The translations under genes and the position numbers were made by a program. From the NCBI GenBank assembly GCA_034409055.1, contig DAOUMU010000300.1:1-21387 (forward strand): a DNA stretch of 21,387 nt, read 5' to 3'. This DNA comes from DAOUMU01 sp034409055 (GTDB lineage: Bacteria > Chloroflexota > Anaerolineae > 4572-78 > J111). Of the stretch, positions 14,427 through 21,387 are shown piece by piece. Positions within the stretch are counted from its first letter, which is position 1; every line of letters begins with the position of its first letter. Under the pieces are notes generated by a model. It had not been told where the DNA came from and did no database searches. It saw only the letters and a list, made by a program, of their open reading frames with translations.

Positions 14427-15085
14427 CGTTCTTCATCCAGCAGGCCATGCTTCAGGGCAAAGCGAACCAGGGCGGCCCGGGTTTTGAGGGCCAGCTTTTC
14501 CATCAGCCGGGCTTTATAGGTTTCCACCGTTTTGACGCTGAGATAAAGCATATGGGCAATTTCCTTGTTGGCATGGCCCAGGGCAATCAAGCGCAGCACT
14601 TCTTGCTCGCGGTCGCTCAGTTGGGCCAGGGGGTCAAAGGCAGAAGCAGAAGCGTGTGTTTGCGCTGAGGCATCTTCCAGCAGTACTTTGGTATGGATGG
14701 GGTGTAAAAAAACGCCGCCGTTGTACACCGTCCGAATGGCCGTGAGTAGCTCGGTATCGGCAGCCTGCTTGAGGACGTAGCCGGTCCCCCCGGTGGCTAA
14801 CACCTGGCGTAGATATTGGGCATCATCGTGCATAGTCAGCATCAGGACCCGGCTGTGCGGAATACGCTGGCGTAGAACCCTTAAAATGTCCAGTCCGTTG
14901 CAACAAGGCATATTGATGTCCAGCAAAACAACATCTGGTTTGGCGTTAAGGATGGGTTCCAGGCAATTCCCTTCACCGCCGGTTTCGCCGATTACTTCCA
15001 TATCCGGTTCAGCGTTGAGCAGTGCCGTCAAACCGGCTCGCAGCACGGCATGGTCATCGGCCAGAAAGATTTTTATTTTGCTCAT
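14423..15085 (-). CDS. NarL/LuxR-type response regulator (first triad)
   Basis: The 220-residue protein has a receiver domain with Asp10/Asp11 (FLADDH), phospho-acceptor Asp56 in VVLLDINMP and Lys106 in TGYVLKQAAD. A LuxR helix-turn-helix spans about 155-217 (LSDREQEVLRLIALGHANKE...). It is joined to the kinase gene before it by an ATGA overlap and to the binding-protein gene after it by a GTGA overlap, so the two triads are one transcript. Two adjacent cysteines (CCNG, about 61-62) right after the phosphorylation loop are unusual but may mean nothing. Confidence 0.94.
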   Translation of the reverse strand: MSKIKIFLADDHAVLRAGLTALLNAEPDMEVIGETGGEGNCLEPILNAKPDVVLLDINMPCCNGLDILRVLRQRIPHSRVLMLTMHDDAQYLRQVLATGGTGYVLKQAADTELLTAIRTVYNGGVFLHPIHTKVLLEDASAQTHASASAFDPLAQLSDREQEVLRLIALGHANKEIAHMLYLSVKTVETYKARLMEKLALKTRAALVRFALKHGLLDEER

Positions 15086-16527
15086 GTTGGCACCTCCACA
15101 TAAACCGTTGTGCCCTCCTGGCTGCTTTCTATGTTTACCTCACCGCCTAAAAGTTCAGCGCGTTCAGCCATACTGTGCAGCCCTACACTGTCTTTGGAAC
15201 GACGAACCACCTCCGGGTCAAACCCATGACCATCGTCTTCAATAATTGCCTGGATCCGGCTATTGCGGGTAATAAGGAGCACACTCAGGGTACTGGCCTG
15301 GCTGTGGCGGGCGGCGTTGGTCATGGCTTCCTGAACAATGCGGTAGAGGGTGGTTTCTACCGGCGGAGCCAGACGATAAGGCAAGTCGCAATGGAGATCA
15401 ATGGTTAAGCCGGGATACCAACTGGCAAACTCAGTCGCGTACCGTTCCAGGGCCGGAGCCAGTCCCAGATCGTCCAGAACGCTCGGCCTCAACTGGCGGC
15501 TGAGCAGCCGTACATCGTCCAGGGTTTCAATGGTTATCTGGCGCAATTCGGTTGTTTTGTTTTCTATGGCCCGGTTGTCACAAAGCTGGTTGAGCAGTTT
15601 CAGCCCTACCATCAACGAGGTGAGAGATTGGCCAACGCCATCGTGTAGTTCGCGGGCAATGCGGCGGCGTTCTTCTTCCTGGGCGTCAATGAGTTGAGCC
15701 AACAGGCGGGTGCGGGCGGCTTCTTTTTCGGCAATAGCCTGCTGGCTGGCTTCCAGATCACCCACCATCTGGTTAAAGGCATCGGCCAGGTCGCCGATTT
15801 CGTCATTGGCCCAGTGGGGGGCGCGGGTGTTTAAATCACCGCCGCCTACGCGCCGGGTGGTTTCTACCAATTGCAAAATAGGACGAGTCAACAGCCAGGT
15901 AAGCAGGGTAGCCGCCACAATGCCGGCCATAGCTACCAGCAGGGTGGTTAGCAACATCTGGCCGGTGATAATGTTGATGGTGTCTTGCAATTGCGCTTCG
16001 CTAACCCCTAACCGCACAACTCCTGCTTTGCCCTCAAAAATAGGGGCGGCAAAGTCGTGTATACGTCCTTGATTGCTGGTGTAAAGTTGGTGAGTAGCAT
16101 CCCCATTGACAGCAGGCATATTCAAAGACTGAAGCGCGGTGGGAAAACCATCCTCAAAAGTATGCGCCAGAACCTGCTCCTGAGGATTTACGACAAAAGC
16201 ATAGATTACGTCGGTGTGGTTAGCCAAAGTCTCCTGCAAGAGTTGGTGAAGCGCAAACGTGTCGTTAAGTAAGATGGGATCAACACTGCGGGCCGCCAGG
16301 TCGCTTACAACCGATAGGTTTCGCTCTTCTAATTCTGCAATGAGCGTCTGGCTCATCATCACCCGCACCTGCCAGGTAACGCCCAGGCCCAAGACGATGG
16401 TCAGGGTTAAGACAATGCCCAGAATTTTGGTGCGGACGCTAACGGCTCCGGCTATCGCCCAAAATCGGTCAAAAAATCGGTGGATGATAACGTCAAGGCG
16501 CGTGGTTTGGCCTGATAATCGGTTCAT
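15082..16527 (-). CDS. HisKA_3 sensor histidine kinase with HAMP (first triad)
   Basis: The 481-residue kinase has a membrane helix at about 33-54, an external segment (about 55-190) and a second helix at about 191-213. A HAMP domain, a coiled linker, and HisKA_3 with His295 in ARELHDG follow. The HATPase has EAMTNAARH (Asn404), DDGHGF (431-436) and SVGLHSMAERAELLGG. It has the same plan as the kinase of the second triad except that the GAF domain is absent. The external parts of both kinases share the pattern AHTF...L...APIFEGK/APLLEGQ, so they are paralogues. ATGA overlaps join it to both neighbours. It likely receives the signal of the anchored binding protein encoded just before it. Confidence 0.94.
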   Translation of the reverse strand: MNRLSGQTTRLDVIIHRFFDRFWAIAGAVSVRTKILGIVLTLTIVLGLGVTWQVRVMMSQTLIAELEERNLSVVSDLAARSVDPILLNDTFALHQLLQETLANHTDVIYAFVVNPQEQVLAHTFEDGFPTALQSLNMPAVNGDATHQLYTSNQGRIHDFAAPIFEGKAGVVRLGVSEAQLQDTINIITGQMLLTTLLVAMAGIVAATLLTWLLTRPILQLVETTRRVGGGDLNTRAPHWANDEIGDLADAFNQMVGDLEASQQAIAEKEAARTRLLAQLIDAQEEERRRIARELHDGVGQSLTSLMVGLKLLNQLCDNRAIENKTTELRQITIETLDDVRLLSRQLRPSVLDDLGLAPALERYATEFASWYPGLTIDLHCDLPYRLAPPVETTLYRIVQEAMTNAARHSQASTLSVLLITRNSRIQAIIEDDGHGFDPEVVRRSKDSVGLHSMAERAELLGGEVNIESSQEGTTVYVEVPT

Positions 16528-17483
16528 CTCAACTCCAATGAGCCAACCTGCGCTTCAAGTGTACGGACGGAGTTATAATAATGGTCATCCGTTAAAACAA
16601 AGCGGTCAATGTCCAGAACATCCAACACCGCCTGTCCATCCGGATTGTTGACCATATTTAAAAAGATGTTTTGCAATTCTGCTCGAATCTGGGGCCGCAG
16701 ATGGGGCGAGATGACCACCGGCGGAATACCAAAAGCCGGGGAGCGATGAATAACTTTAGTTTTTTCGGCCAATTCAGGTTCACGGGCTATGGCGTACCGG
16801 TAAACCAAGCTGTCAACGGCGGCGCCATCGGCCACACCGTTGGCTACGGCCCGGATGGCGTCATCGTGACTGTAGGTGAAGAAGGTGCGGCTAAAGAAGG
16901 TTTCGGGGGTTTCGCCCATCTCTTTGACCAGAACCGTAGGGTACATACGGCCGCTGTTGGACCAGGGGTCGGTAAAGGCAAAGGTTTTGCCGCGCAGGTC
17001 GGCCATAGTTTGGGCCGGGCTGTTAACGGGCACAATCAGCCACGAGTGGTAAACCGTTTCGCCGTTGACCTGGGGCGCAACCAGTAACGCCATGCCAAAC
17101 TCCCGCTGTCCGATGACATAGGCGCTGGTGCAAACAAAGGCCACATCTACCTCGCCATTTTCGATGAGGTCATTGACCTCGGCATAGGTACGGCGCTGCA
17201 CCAATTCTACTGGCCGGTTTAACTTTTCACTCAAATAAACTGCCAGAGCGCTGTAGCTTTCAAAAGTACCCTTTGGCGAAATAACTGCGGCCACTGCCAG
17301 GCGCAGCGGAATAACCTCGGCCTGGGCAACGGCCGGCAGCGTCTCGCGTTGGCTCAGGTCGAGGTAAGGCAGTTCTTCGGCCTGGAAAAAATTTACTGTT
17401 AGCCAAATTACGGCCACCAGACCCAATATTAGCCCCAACAATACAGCAATACCCGCACTTTCGCGACAGAGATTAGCGAACAT
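16524..17483 (-). CDS. PhnD-like membrane-anchored binding protein (first triad)
   Basis: The 319-residue protein has an N-terminal hydrophobic segment (about 10-32) without a lipobox, so it is probably an uncleaved anchor with the domain outside. The binding domain shares with its paralogue the stretches RTYAEVNDLIENGEVDVAF, VCTSAYVIGQREFGM (Cys118) and FAFTDPWSNSGR. Known relatives are PhnD, the sensor half of TtrS, and AioX-type arsenic-oxyanion sensors. No transporter genes accompany it. It is the first gene of the six-gene operon; its stop overlaps the next kinase start as ATGA. The ATG at 17483 has only a modest ribosome binding site (AGAAGAG). Confidence 0.9.
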   Translation of the reverse strand: MFANLCRESAGIAVLLGLILGLVAVIWLTVNFFQAEELPYLDLSQRETLPAVAQAEVIPLRLAVAAVISPKGTFESYSALAVYLSEKLNRPVELVQRRTYAEVNDLIENGEVDVAFVCTSAYVIGQREFGMALLVAPQVNGETVYHSWLIVPVNSPAQTMADLRGKTFAFTDPWSNSGRMYPTVLVKEMGETPETFFSRTFFTYSHDDAIRAVANGVADGAAVDSLVYRYAIAREPELAEKTKVIHRSPAFGIPPVVISPHLRPQIRAELQNIFLNMVNNPDGQAVLDVLDIDRFVLTDDHYYNSVRTLEAQVGSLELR

Positions 17484-17519
17484 TGTTTTTTGCTCTTCTG
17501 TATGCCGATTTTCCTCTTT

Positions 17520-17582
17520 ATTTTACCGGATTATTAAAAAAATGTAAGTGACATTTATCGTATCAAGAAGATGACAAATGTC
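17520..17582 (-). promoter_or_regulatory. Putative promoter and operator of the six-gene sensor operon
   Basis: On the minus strand TTACAT (17547-17542) and TAAAAT (17525-17520) are 16 bases apart, a fair sigma-70 promoter about 40 bases before the ATG. AAATGT (17540-17545) and ACATTT (17551-17556) form an inverted repeat over the -35 box, and another AAATGT lies at 17576-17581. A regulator binding there would affect the promoter. The rest of the gap, 17584-17845, is AT-rich with short repeats such as GAAATTAGAAAATAGAAATT and shows no gene. Confidence 0.35.
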
Positions 17583-17845
17583 CTGTTATCACGTTTGCAT
17601 CAGTTGAGGGATTGGGGGAGGGAAGTAGATTAGCACCTTAGAAATTGAGTCCTTGCACGTTGGGCAAGAAGTTTGAACGACTTGAGAAATTAGAAAATAG
17701 AAATTAGAAGTTGTCTGTTCGTCAGCCACTACATATTGCGATTGAAAGATTTACAAAAGCACAATATATGGGTCTCAAGTTGACAATAACGAATTTTCGC
17801 CAGACTCCAGTAAAATAATCATGCCGTACTTTTTATTTTGGTTCT

Positions 17846-17932
17846 TCTTTAGGCAGGTCTGAGATTGACTTGCCATAACGTTCAAGTTGTCCAACTTTGA
17901 GAATTTTTTGATCAGTTGTCTTTTTTTTACCT
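17846..17932 (-). pseudogene. Truncated second copy of the 5' end of the adjacent AT-rich gene
   Basis: Bases 17846-17934 repeat bases 18582-18670 with 82 of 89 identical. The repeat covers the AAAGGT ribosome-binding region and the first 26 or so codons of the ATC-hydrolase-like gene. The ATG is changed to AAG, and the frame (reading KTTDQKILKVGQLERYGKSI and a few more codons) stops after SDLPKEEPK. It lies directly behind the intact gene's stop codon, so it looks like the remnant of a tandem duplication. Confidence 0.7.
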
Positions 17933-18925
17933 TTATTTATTCACATACGTACCTTTTGGTTCAAAACCTTTGCGATAAAAGTTAAAATCACAACAGGTGC
18001 CGCCTTTAGCAAGCGTGCAAGGTCTTCTAAAAGTTGCATTGACTCGATCTTCGATAGGTGGATAACCGGCCAAATCATGATCGCAGCCGAGCTTGGCAAT
18101 TTCTGGGCAGTCAAACATTTTACCCGCTTCTACATTGAGGCATTTGTCAACAATGATACGTAGATGATTCTCTGATTCTTCTATCGCTTTCACATGAAAG
18201 TCTTGAGTTGAGCCTTTGAACATGGCAATATTAAATTTTTTGTAGTTGTCAAACATATCTCCTTCGCATTTTTCCAGATCGTCAAGCTGGTAAAGGGCAG
18301 GCATACTTCGTAAAGCAACGCTTTGGAAAATGCTTTTGACAAATTCATAAGCTTTTTCTCTCGATTCTCTTTGAGCAATAACATTGAACAAAGAAATCAT
18401 CATAGTAATTTCTGCTGCTCCTTTAGGAGTAAGTTTTTGGAGATTTTGATATTCTTTGGCATATTGCTTGAGCAAGTGACGCCGCTCCTTAAGCACACGA
18501 AACGTAAAGGGCAATAAACCGAAAAGTCCAAATTTTTTACGAAATATTCGGAACATAATTTTCCCTTGCCCTTTAAATGCCTCTTTAGGCAGGTCTGAGA
18601 TTGACTTGCCATAACGTTCAAGTTGTTCAACTTTAAGAGTTTTTTGATTCGTTGTCATTTTTTCACCTTTTACACATTGTTTAATATGACTTGGATCACG
18701 TCTATTTTTATCGGGGTCTACCCGCTGAACCGAGATAAGCGACAGGCCCAGGTCTCTAATACCGTTGAGGATGCCGTGCAGGGCGGCCTGGTCGGTAATG
18801 GGGCCGGAGAGGATCGTGGTGCCGTCGCTGGCGCGGGTAAACGTCATCCCCTCAAACCAATCAGCCCACCGGTCATCAAGGTGTCCCTTTATTTTGATTT
18901 CGTAGATTTTTTGTCTTTCAGTCAT
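17933..18925 (-). CDS. Chimeric ORF: small 'DRWADWFEGM' domain joined to ATC-hydrolase-like protein
   Basis: The continuous frame encodes 330 residues from ATG 18925 (preceded by GAGGATCT). Residues 1 to about 75 (MTERQKIYEIKIKGHLDDRW... SVQRVDPDKN) match a small stand-alone domain seen in Chloroflexota and cyanobacteria, encoded by GC-rich DNA. After an AT-rich joint a second internal ATG at 18658 follows AAAGGTGAAAAA, a good ribosome binding site; from it 241 residues resemble the L-2-amino-thiazoline-4-carboxylic acid hydrolase family. The C-terminal pattern supports this: DKCLNVEAGKMFDCPEIAKL, GCDHD, then GGTCCDFNFYRKG. Either the two parts are a fusion, or two genes lost the stop codon between them and the second is still started at 18658. 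The composition change suggests acquisition of the second part. Function is unknown. Confidence 0.7.
   Translation of the reverse strand: MTERQKIYEIKIKGHLDDRWADWFEGMTFTRASDGTTILSGPITDQAALHGILNGIRDLGLSLISVQRVDPDKNRRDPSHIKQCVKGEKMTTNQKTLKVEQLERYGKSISDLPKEAFKGQGKIMFRIFRKKFGLFGLLPFTFRVLKERRHLLKQYAKEYQNLQKLTPKGAAEITMMISLFNVIAQRESREKAYEFVKSIFQSVALRSMPALYQLDDLEKCEGDMFDNYKKFNIAMFKGSTQDFHVKAIEESENHLRIIVDKCLNVEAGKMFDCPEIAKLGCDHDLAGYPPIEDRVNATFRRPCTLAKGGTCCDFNFYRKGFEPKGTYVNK
18659..18671 (-). promoter_or_regulatory. Internal ribosome binding site deciding a second start at 18658
   Basis: AAAAGGTGAAAAA stands directly before the ATG at 18656-18658. The same AAAGGT block is kept in the truncated downstream copy, which argues that MTTNQKTLKV is the genuine N-terminus of the AT-rich gene. 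Confidence 0.5.
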
Positions 18926-18961
18926 AGATCCTCGGCATAAACTCATCAGGATTTGACCAAC

Positions 18962-19111
18962 CTATTCCAGTATTTTGTCAGACCCTTGACTCATAATCTT
19001 TTCTAGCGCTTCGGGCCATATTGTTTTACCATTACGACTCATACAATAAGTACACGCTCCTGAATCTATAGTAGATATCTGCGTTAAACCAATACCCATT
19101 GCTTCAGCCAT
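18962..19111 (-). CDS. Small ORF with CxxC, 49 residues, possibly a broken gene
   Basis: The frame encodes 49 residues beginning MAEAMGIGLTQISTI and containing ACTYCMSRNGKTIWPEALEK. The CxxC and the balanced composition look protein-like. Its ATG has no ribosome binding site and a TAG lies just upstream in frame. It overlaps the end of the small frame at 19104-19175 by 8 bases. It may be the downstream half of one gene split by a frameshift, or a coupled small gene. No family is recognised. Confidence 0.35.
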   Translation of the reverse strand: MAEAMGIGLTQISTIDSGACTYCMSRNGKTIWPEALEKIMSQGSDKILE

Positions 19112-19175
19112 CTAAATAAGCATCCAATGATTTTTCCAGTTTCTTTGATTTGTCGAGGTAGTATCCGTGTTTCAT
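19104..19175 (-). CDS. Small ORF, 23 residues, well-initiated
   Basis: ATG 19175 is preceded by GTGAGGGAAAA, a good ribosome binding site, and opens MKHGYYLDKSKKLEKSLDAY followed by LDG and a stop. A promoter lies upstream at 19251-19280. With the next overlapping frame it would make a 70-residue protein if one base were shifted, so a frameshifted gene, programmed or accidental, is possible. No function can be assigned. Confidence 0.35.
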   Translation of the reverse strand: MKHGYYLDKSKKLEKSLDAYLDG

Positions 19176-19250
19176 TTTTCCCTCACTTTTTAAAATGTTT
19201 TTTGACTGGCAAATTCTCTGTTTCTATCACCTCATTTGTTGTTTGACCAA

Positions 19251-19280
19251 ACTATATCAATTAATGTGGGGAGATGTCAT
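19251..19280 (-). promoter_or_regulatory. Sigma-70-like promoter for the small ORFs and chimeric gene
   Basis: ATGACA (19280-19275) and TATAGT (19256-19251) on the minus strand are 18 bases apart. A start near 19244 would give a leader of about 70 bases to the well-initiated small frame at 19175. Confidence 0.5.
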
Positions 19281-19328
19281 CCCCACATGTGATGATTGAG
19301 GTGGGGATGTTATGGTATGGGTGGGGAG
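19266..19328. promoter_or_regulatory. Cluster of four GTGGGGA motifs, candidate MalT-like boxes
   Basis: GGGGA cores, each preceded by GT, lie at 19268-19272, 19303-19307 and 19323-19327 on the plus strand and at 19284-19280 on the minus strand. Two of them form a perfect 9-bp inverted repeat, CATCCCCAC (19278-19286) with GTGGGGATG (19301-19309). The minus-strand copy overlaps the -35 box, centred about 37 bases before the predicted start. E. coli MalT recognises GGGGA(T/G)GAGG-like boxes at that distance, and a MalT-type regulator gene ends right beside this cluster. Confidence 0.5.
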
Positions 19329-19342
19329 AAATATGAGGGGGG

Positions 19343-21387
19343 CTAAAGCAAGCCTAAATTTTCGGCTTGCGCCACTGCTTGTCGCCGGTTATGCGCGCCA
19401 AGCTTGCCGTAGATATTTTTGGTGTGGGTGCGAACCGTACTCAGGGAGATCATCAGTTCGCGGGCAATCTCCGGACCGGATAGCTCGGTTTTGAGCAGCC
19501 GGAGGATTTCGAGTTCACGCTCGCTGAGTGGTTCGACCAATGATGAAGGATCAGAGGTGAGGGACGAAGGTAGTGATTCCAGGGTTTGGCTTTCATCTTT
19601 CGTCTCGTCCCCAAACGCTGCAAGTAGTTTTCTCACGTACTCTGGCACCAGGCCATGCGAGGCTGCCTGGCGCAGCAACTTGGCCATCGGCTTGCCTTCA
19701 TCCACAAAGAGACGCACATAGTTTTCCGATTCGCCAATGGCGAAGGCCCGCTCCAGTTTGATGAGGGCTTGCTCGGTGCGGCCCTGGGCAGACAGGGCCA
19801 TCGCTTGTAACGCCAGAATCTCAAGCACGCTCTGCATTTTTCCGATAGACTGGGCGATTTGGTGCAGCCGTCCTAATAATGACAAGGCTTGCTCGAATCG
19901 ATTTTGCGCCATAAACACTCGGGCCAGGGTCAGGTATTCAATATCCCGGTGGAATTTAAGGTCATCGTCAATGTTTAAATCACTGGCCTGCGCCCAGCGT
20001 TCTGCAGATTCGACCTCTCCGCGCGCCAGGTCTAATCGGGCCTGATAGGCCGTTACCCTATCCACTCCCCAGTGAGAAAAGCCGGCAAAAATCTGTTTTG
20101 CCTCTTGCAGCGCTTCGTACGCCTGTTCATCATTGCCAAGAGCCTGGTGAATGTGAGCCAGGTCAATACAGTTTAAAGCCAACAACTCCGCCACCTTCCA
20201 GTCCCGGCCTAAGGCGATGCCTCTACTGATGTAGCGATAAGCATCGTCCAACTCATTCCATTGGCGCAAGATACAGCCCAGGCCAACATAAGCAGACCCG
20301 GCAAAGGGCATATCCGGCCGGCCTGTATGGCGTTTGGTAAATTGAAGCGCTTGTTCATAGATGCTCTTGGCCTGATGCAAATGAGCTTGATCGATATACA
20401 GTCCAGCCAGATTGAGAAAGCTTAACATTGCGATGAAACTGCCACCCATTTTCTCACTGACAGCCACTGCCTCGGTGAAAATGTCCAGGGCTGCCTGAAG
20501 CTCACCTTGATGACGATAAGCAACGCCCAGATATAAGGCGGTTTGAGCCCGGATCGCCGTGGCCTCTGGCGGCAACTGTGCCAACGCTTGACGAGCATGG
20601 ATGATTGTTTTGGCGTGTTCGCCTCTGATAAAGGTCAGGTAGGCGCGATGGGAGTGAATATGCCCGCGAATGATTTCCGCCTCCGCGTCATTCTTCTGGC
20701 CAAGATTAGCCATTGCTGCTTCGGCATCCGACAAACGGGCTTCGGCGGCCTCAAATTGTCCGGTCAGGTGTAGCGTCCAGGCGTGAATAACGCACAAATA
20801 TGGTTGCTCTCTCACCAGGCTTTCAGGGAGGGCGTTGATCCAGCCGGAAACGGCGGCGTGTTCACCCCTCTGTAAAATCTCAAGAGCCAGGGTTTTCAGC
20901 AAGTCAGCCGCCCGTTGATAATCTTTTGCCGCCAGAGAATGATGCAAGGCCTCGCGATTCAATCCTTGTCCGGCGAACCAATCACCGGCCCGGTGATGTA
21001 GTTTGGAAATACGGTCCGGTTCATTTTCGCGCAAACGCCGGCGCAGCAGGTCGGCAAACAGGTGGTGGTAGCGATACCATTGTCGCCGGTGGTCCAGTGG
21101 CACGATGAACAGGTTGCTCCGCTCTAACCTTTCCAGGGTTGCTTGACCATCCTCGCGGCCAGTGACAGCATCACAGAGCGAACCGGTCATACGGTTGAGA
21201 ACGGATGTTTTCAGCAAGAAGTCCTTGGTATCCTGGGAGCACCGAGCCAGGACTTCATCAACTAAATAATCCGCAATATAACGGTCATCGCCGGAAAATG
21301 TTGAAATGAACTCGGTGGTATCTCCTTGACCTTGCCTGGAAAGTGCCCCTTGCAGCAATCTTTGAGATTGCAGAGCAGGCGGCGCGT
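19343..21387 (-). CDS. MalT/LAL-type LuxR transcriptional regulator, N-terminus beyond window
   Basis: The frame is open to the window edge, so the N-terminal NTPase (expected for MalT-like regulators of about 900 residues) is missing and the visible part is about 680 residues. It begins near the post-ATPase region (FISTFSGDDRYIADYLVDEV) and continues with a winged-helix-like part and the signature YRYHHLFADLLRRRL. A long series of TPR-like helical pairs follows, then a C-terminal LuxR helix-turn-helix (LSERELEILRLLKTELSGPE...). Such regulators bind an inducer on the helical repeats and ATP on the N-terminus, then activate promoters. The last codons form a 7-bp hairpin (GCAAGCC/GGCTTGC) followed by TTTAG, a possible weak terminator. 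It ends beside the GTGGGGA cluster, which may be its target. Confidence 0.9.
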   Translation of the reverse strand, partial: APPALQSQRLLQGALSRQGQGDTTEFISTFSGDDRYIADYLVDEVLARCSQDTKDFLLKTSVLNRMTGSLCDAVTGREDGQATLERLERSNLFIVPLDHRRQWYRYHHLFADLLRRRLRENEPDRISKLHHRAGDWFAGQGLNREALHHSLAAKDYQRAADLLKTLALEILQRGEHAAVSGWINALPESLVREQPYLCVIHAWTLHLTGQFEAAEARLSDAEAAMANLGQKNDAEAEIIRGHIHSHRAYLTFIRGEHAKTIIHARQALAQLPPEATAIRAQTALYLGVAYRHQGELQAALDIFTEAVAVSEKMGGSFIAMLSFLNLAGLYIDQAHLHQAKSIYEQALQFTKRHTGRPDMPFAGSAYVGLGCILRQWNELDDAYRYISRGIALGRDWKVAELLALNCIDLAHIHQALGNDEQAYEALQEAKQIFAGFSHWGVDRVTAYQARLDLARGEVESAERWAQASDLNIDDDLKFHRDIEYLTLARVFMAQNRFEQALSLLGRLHQIAQSIGKMQSVLEILALQAMALSAQGRTEQALIKLERAFAIGESENYVRLFVDEGKPMAKLLRQAASHGLVPEYVRKLLAAFGDETKDESQTLESLPSSLTSDPSSLVEPLSERELEILRLLKTELSGPEIARELMISLSTVRTHTKNIYGKLGAHNRRQAVAQAENLGLL

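Noticed and set aside
17540..17556. CRP-type binding site (AAATGT...ACATTT)
   Set aside because: The half-sites are only 5 bases apart, too close for the 22-bp CRP consensus.

Overview
The window reads as one arm of a chromosome from an anaerobic or facultative bacterium, most likely a Chloroflexota (Anaerolineae/Caldilineae-like) organism. That assignment is an inference. It rests on the style of the proteins (HisKA_3 kinases, a MalT/LAL-type LuxR regulator with a long helical-repeat domain, a small repeated domain of the 'DRWADWFEGM' type), strong AGGAGG ribosome binding sites, and many short nested palindromes between genes. Every supported gene lies on the minus strand, so transcription runs from high to low coordinates. 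No rRNA, tRNA, CRISPR array or transposase was seen.

Right end (about 17.5-21.4 kb): the C-terminal two thirds or so of a MalT-like LuxR regulator enters from the edge. It is followed by a promoter region studded with GTGGGGA motifs, two tiny ORFs, and a chimeric ORF that joins a GC-rich small domain to an AT-rich protein resembling the L-2-amino-thiazoline-4-carboxylic acid hydrolase family. A truncated second copy of that gene's 5' end sits directly behind it. This part looks like accessory DNA.

Middle (10.8-17.5 kb): a tightly packed six-gene operon holds two consecutive triads, each made of a PhnD-like periplasmic/anchored binding protein, a HisKA_3 membrane histidine kinase and a NarL/LuxR response regulator. 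Most junctions are ATGA or GTGA overlaps. The layout resembles a split and duplicated TtrS-TtrR (tetrathionate) or AioX-AioS (arsenite) sensor.

Next (4.7-10.7 kb): a 61-residue membrane protein with a good promoter, then about 0.5 kb of hairpins including a clear intrinsic terminator, then a three-gene CISM respiratory oxidoreductase: four-cluster ferredoxin (TtrB/PsrB-like), NrfD-type membrane subunit (TtrC/PsrC-like) and Tat-exported molybdopterin catalytic subunit (TtrA/ArrA-like). The simplest reading is that the duplicated sensors control this reductase or oxidase. The substrate (tetrathionate, another sulfur oxyanion, or an arsenic/selenium oxyanion) cannot be settled from sequence alone.

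Left end (1-4.5 kb): a rhodanese lipoprotein whose signal-peptide region carries a near-palindromic element in frame, a radical SAM/TPR protein, an FmdE-family protein with a zinc ribbon, and the start of a two-cluster ferredoxin that runs off the window. These probably support sulfur handling or molybdoenzyme metabolism, but only the neighbourhood says so.
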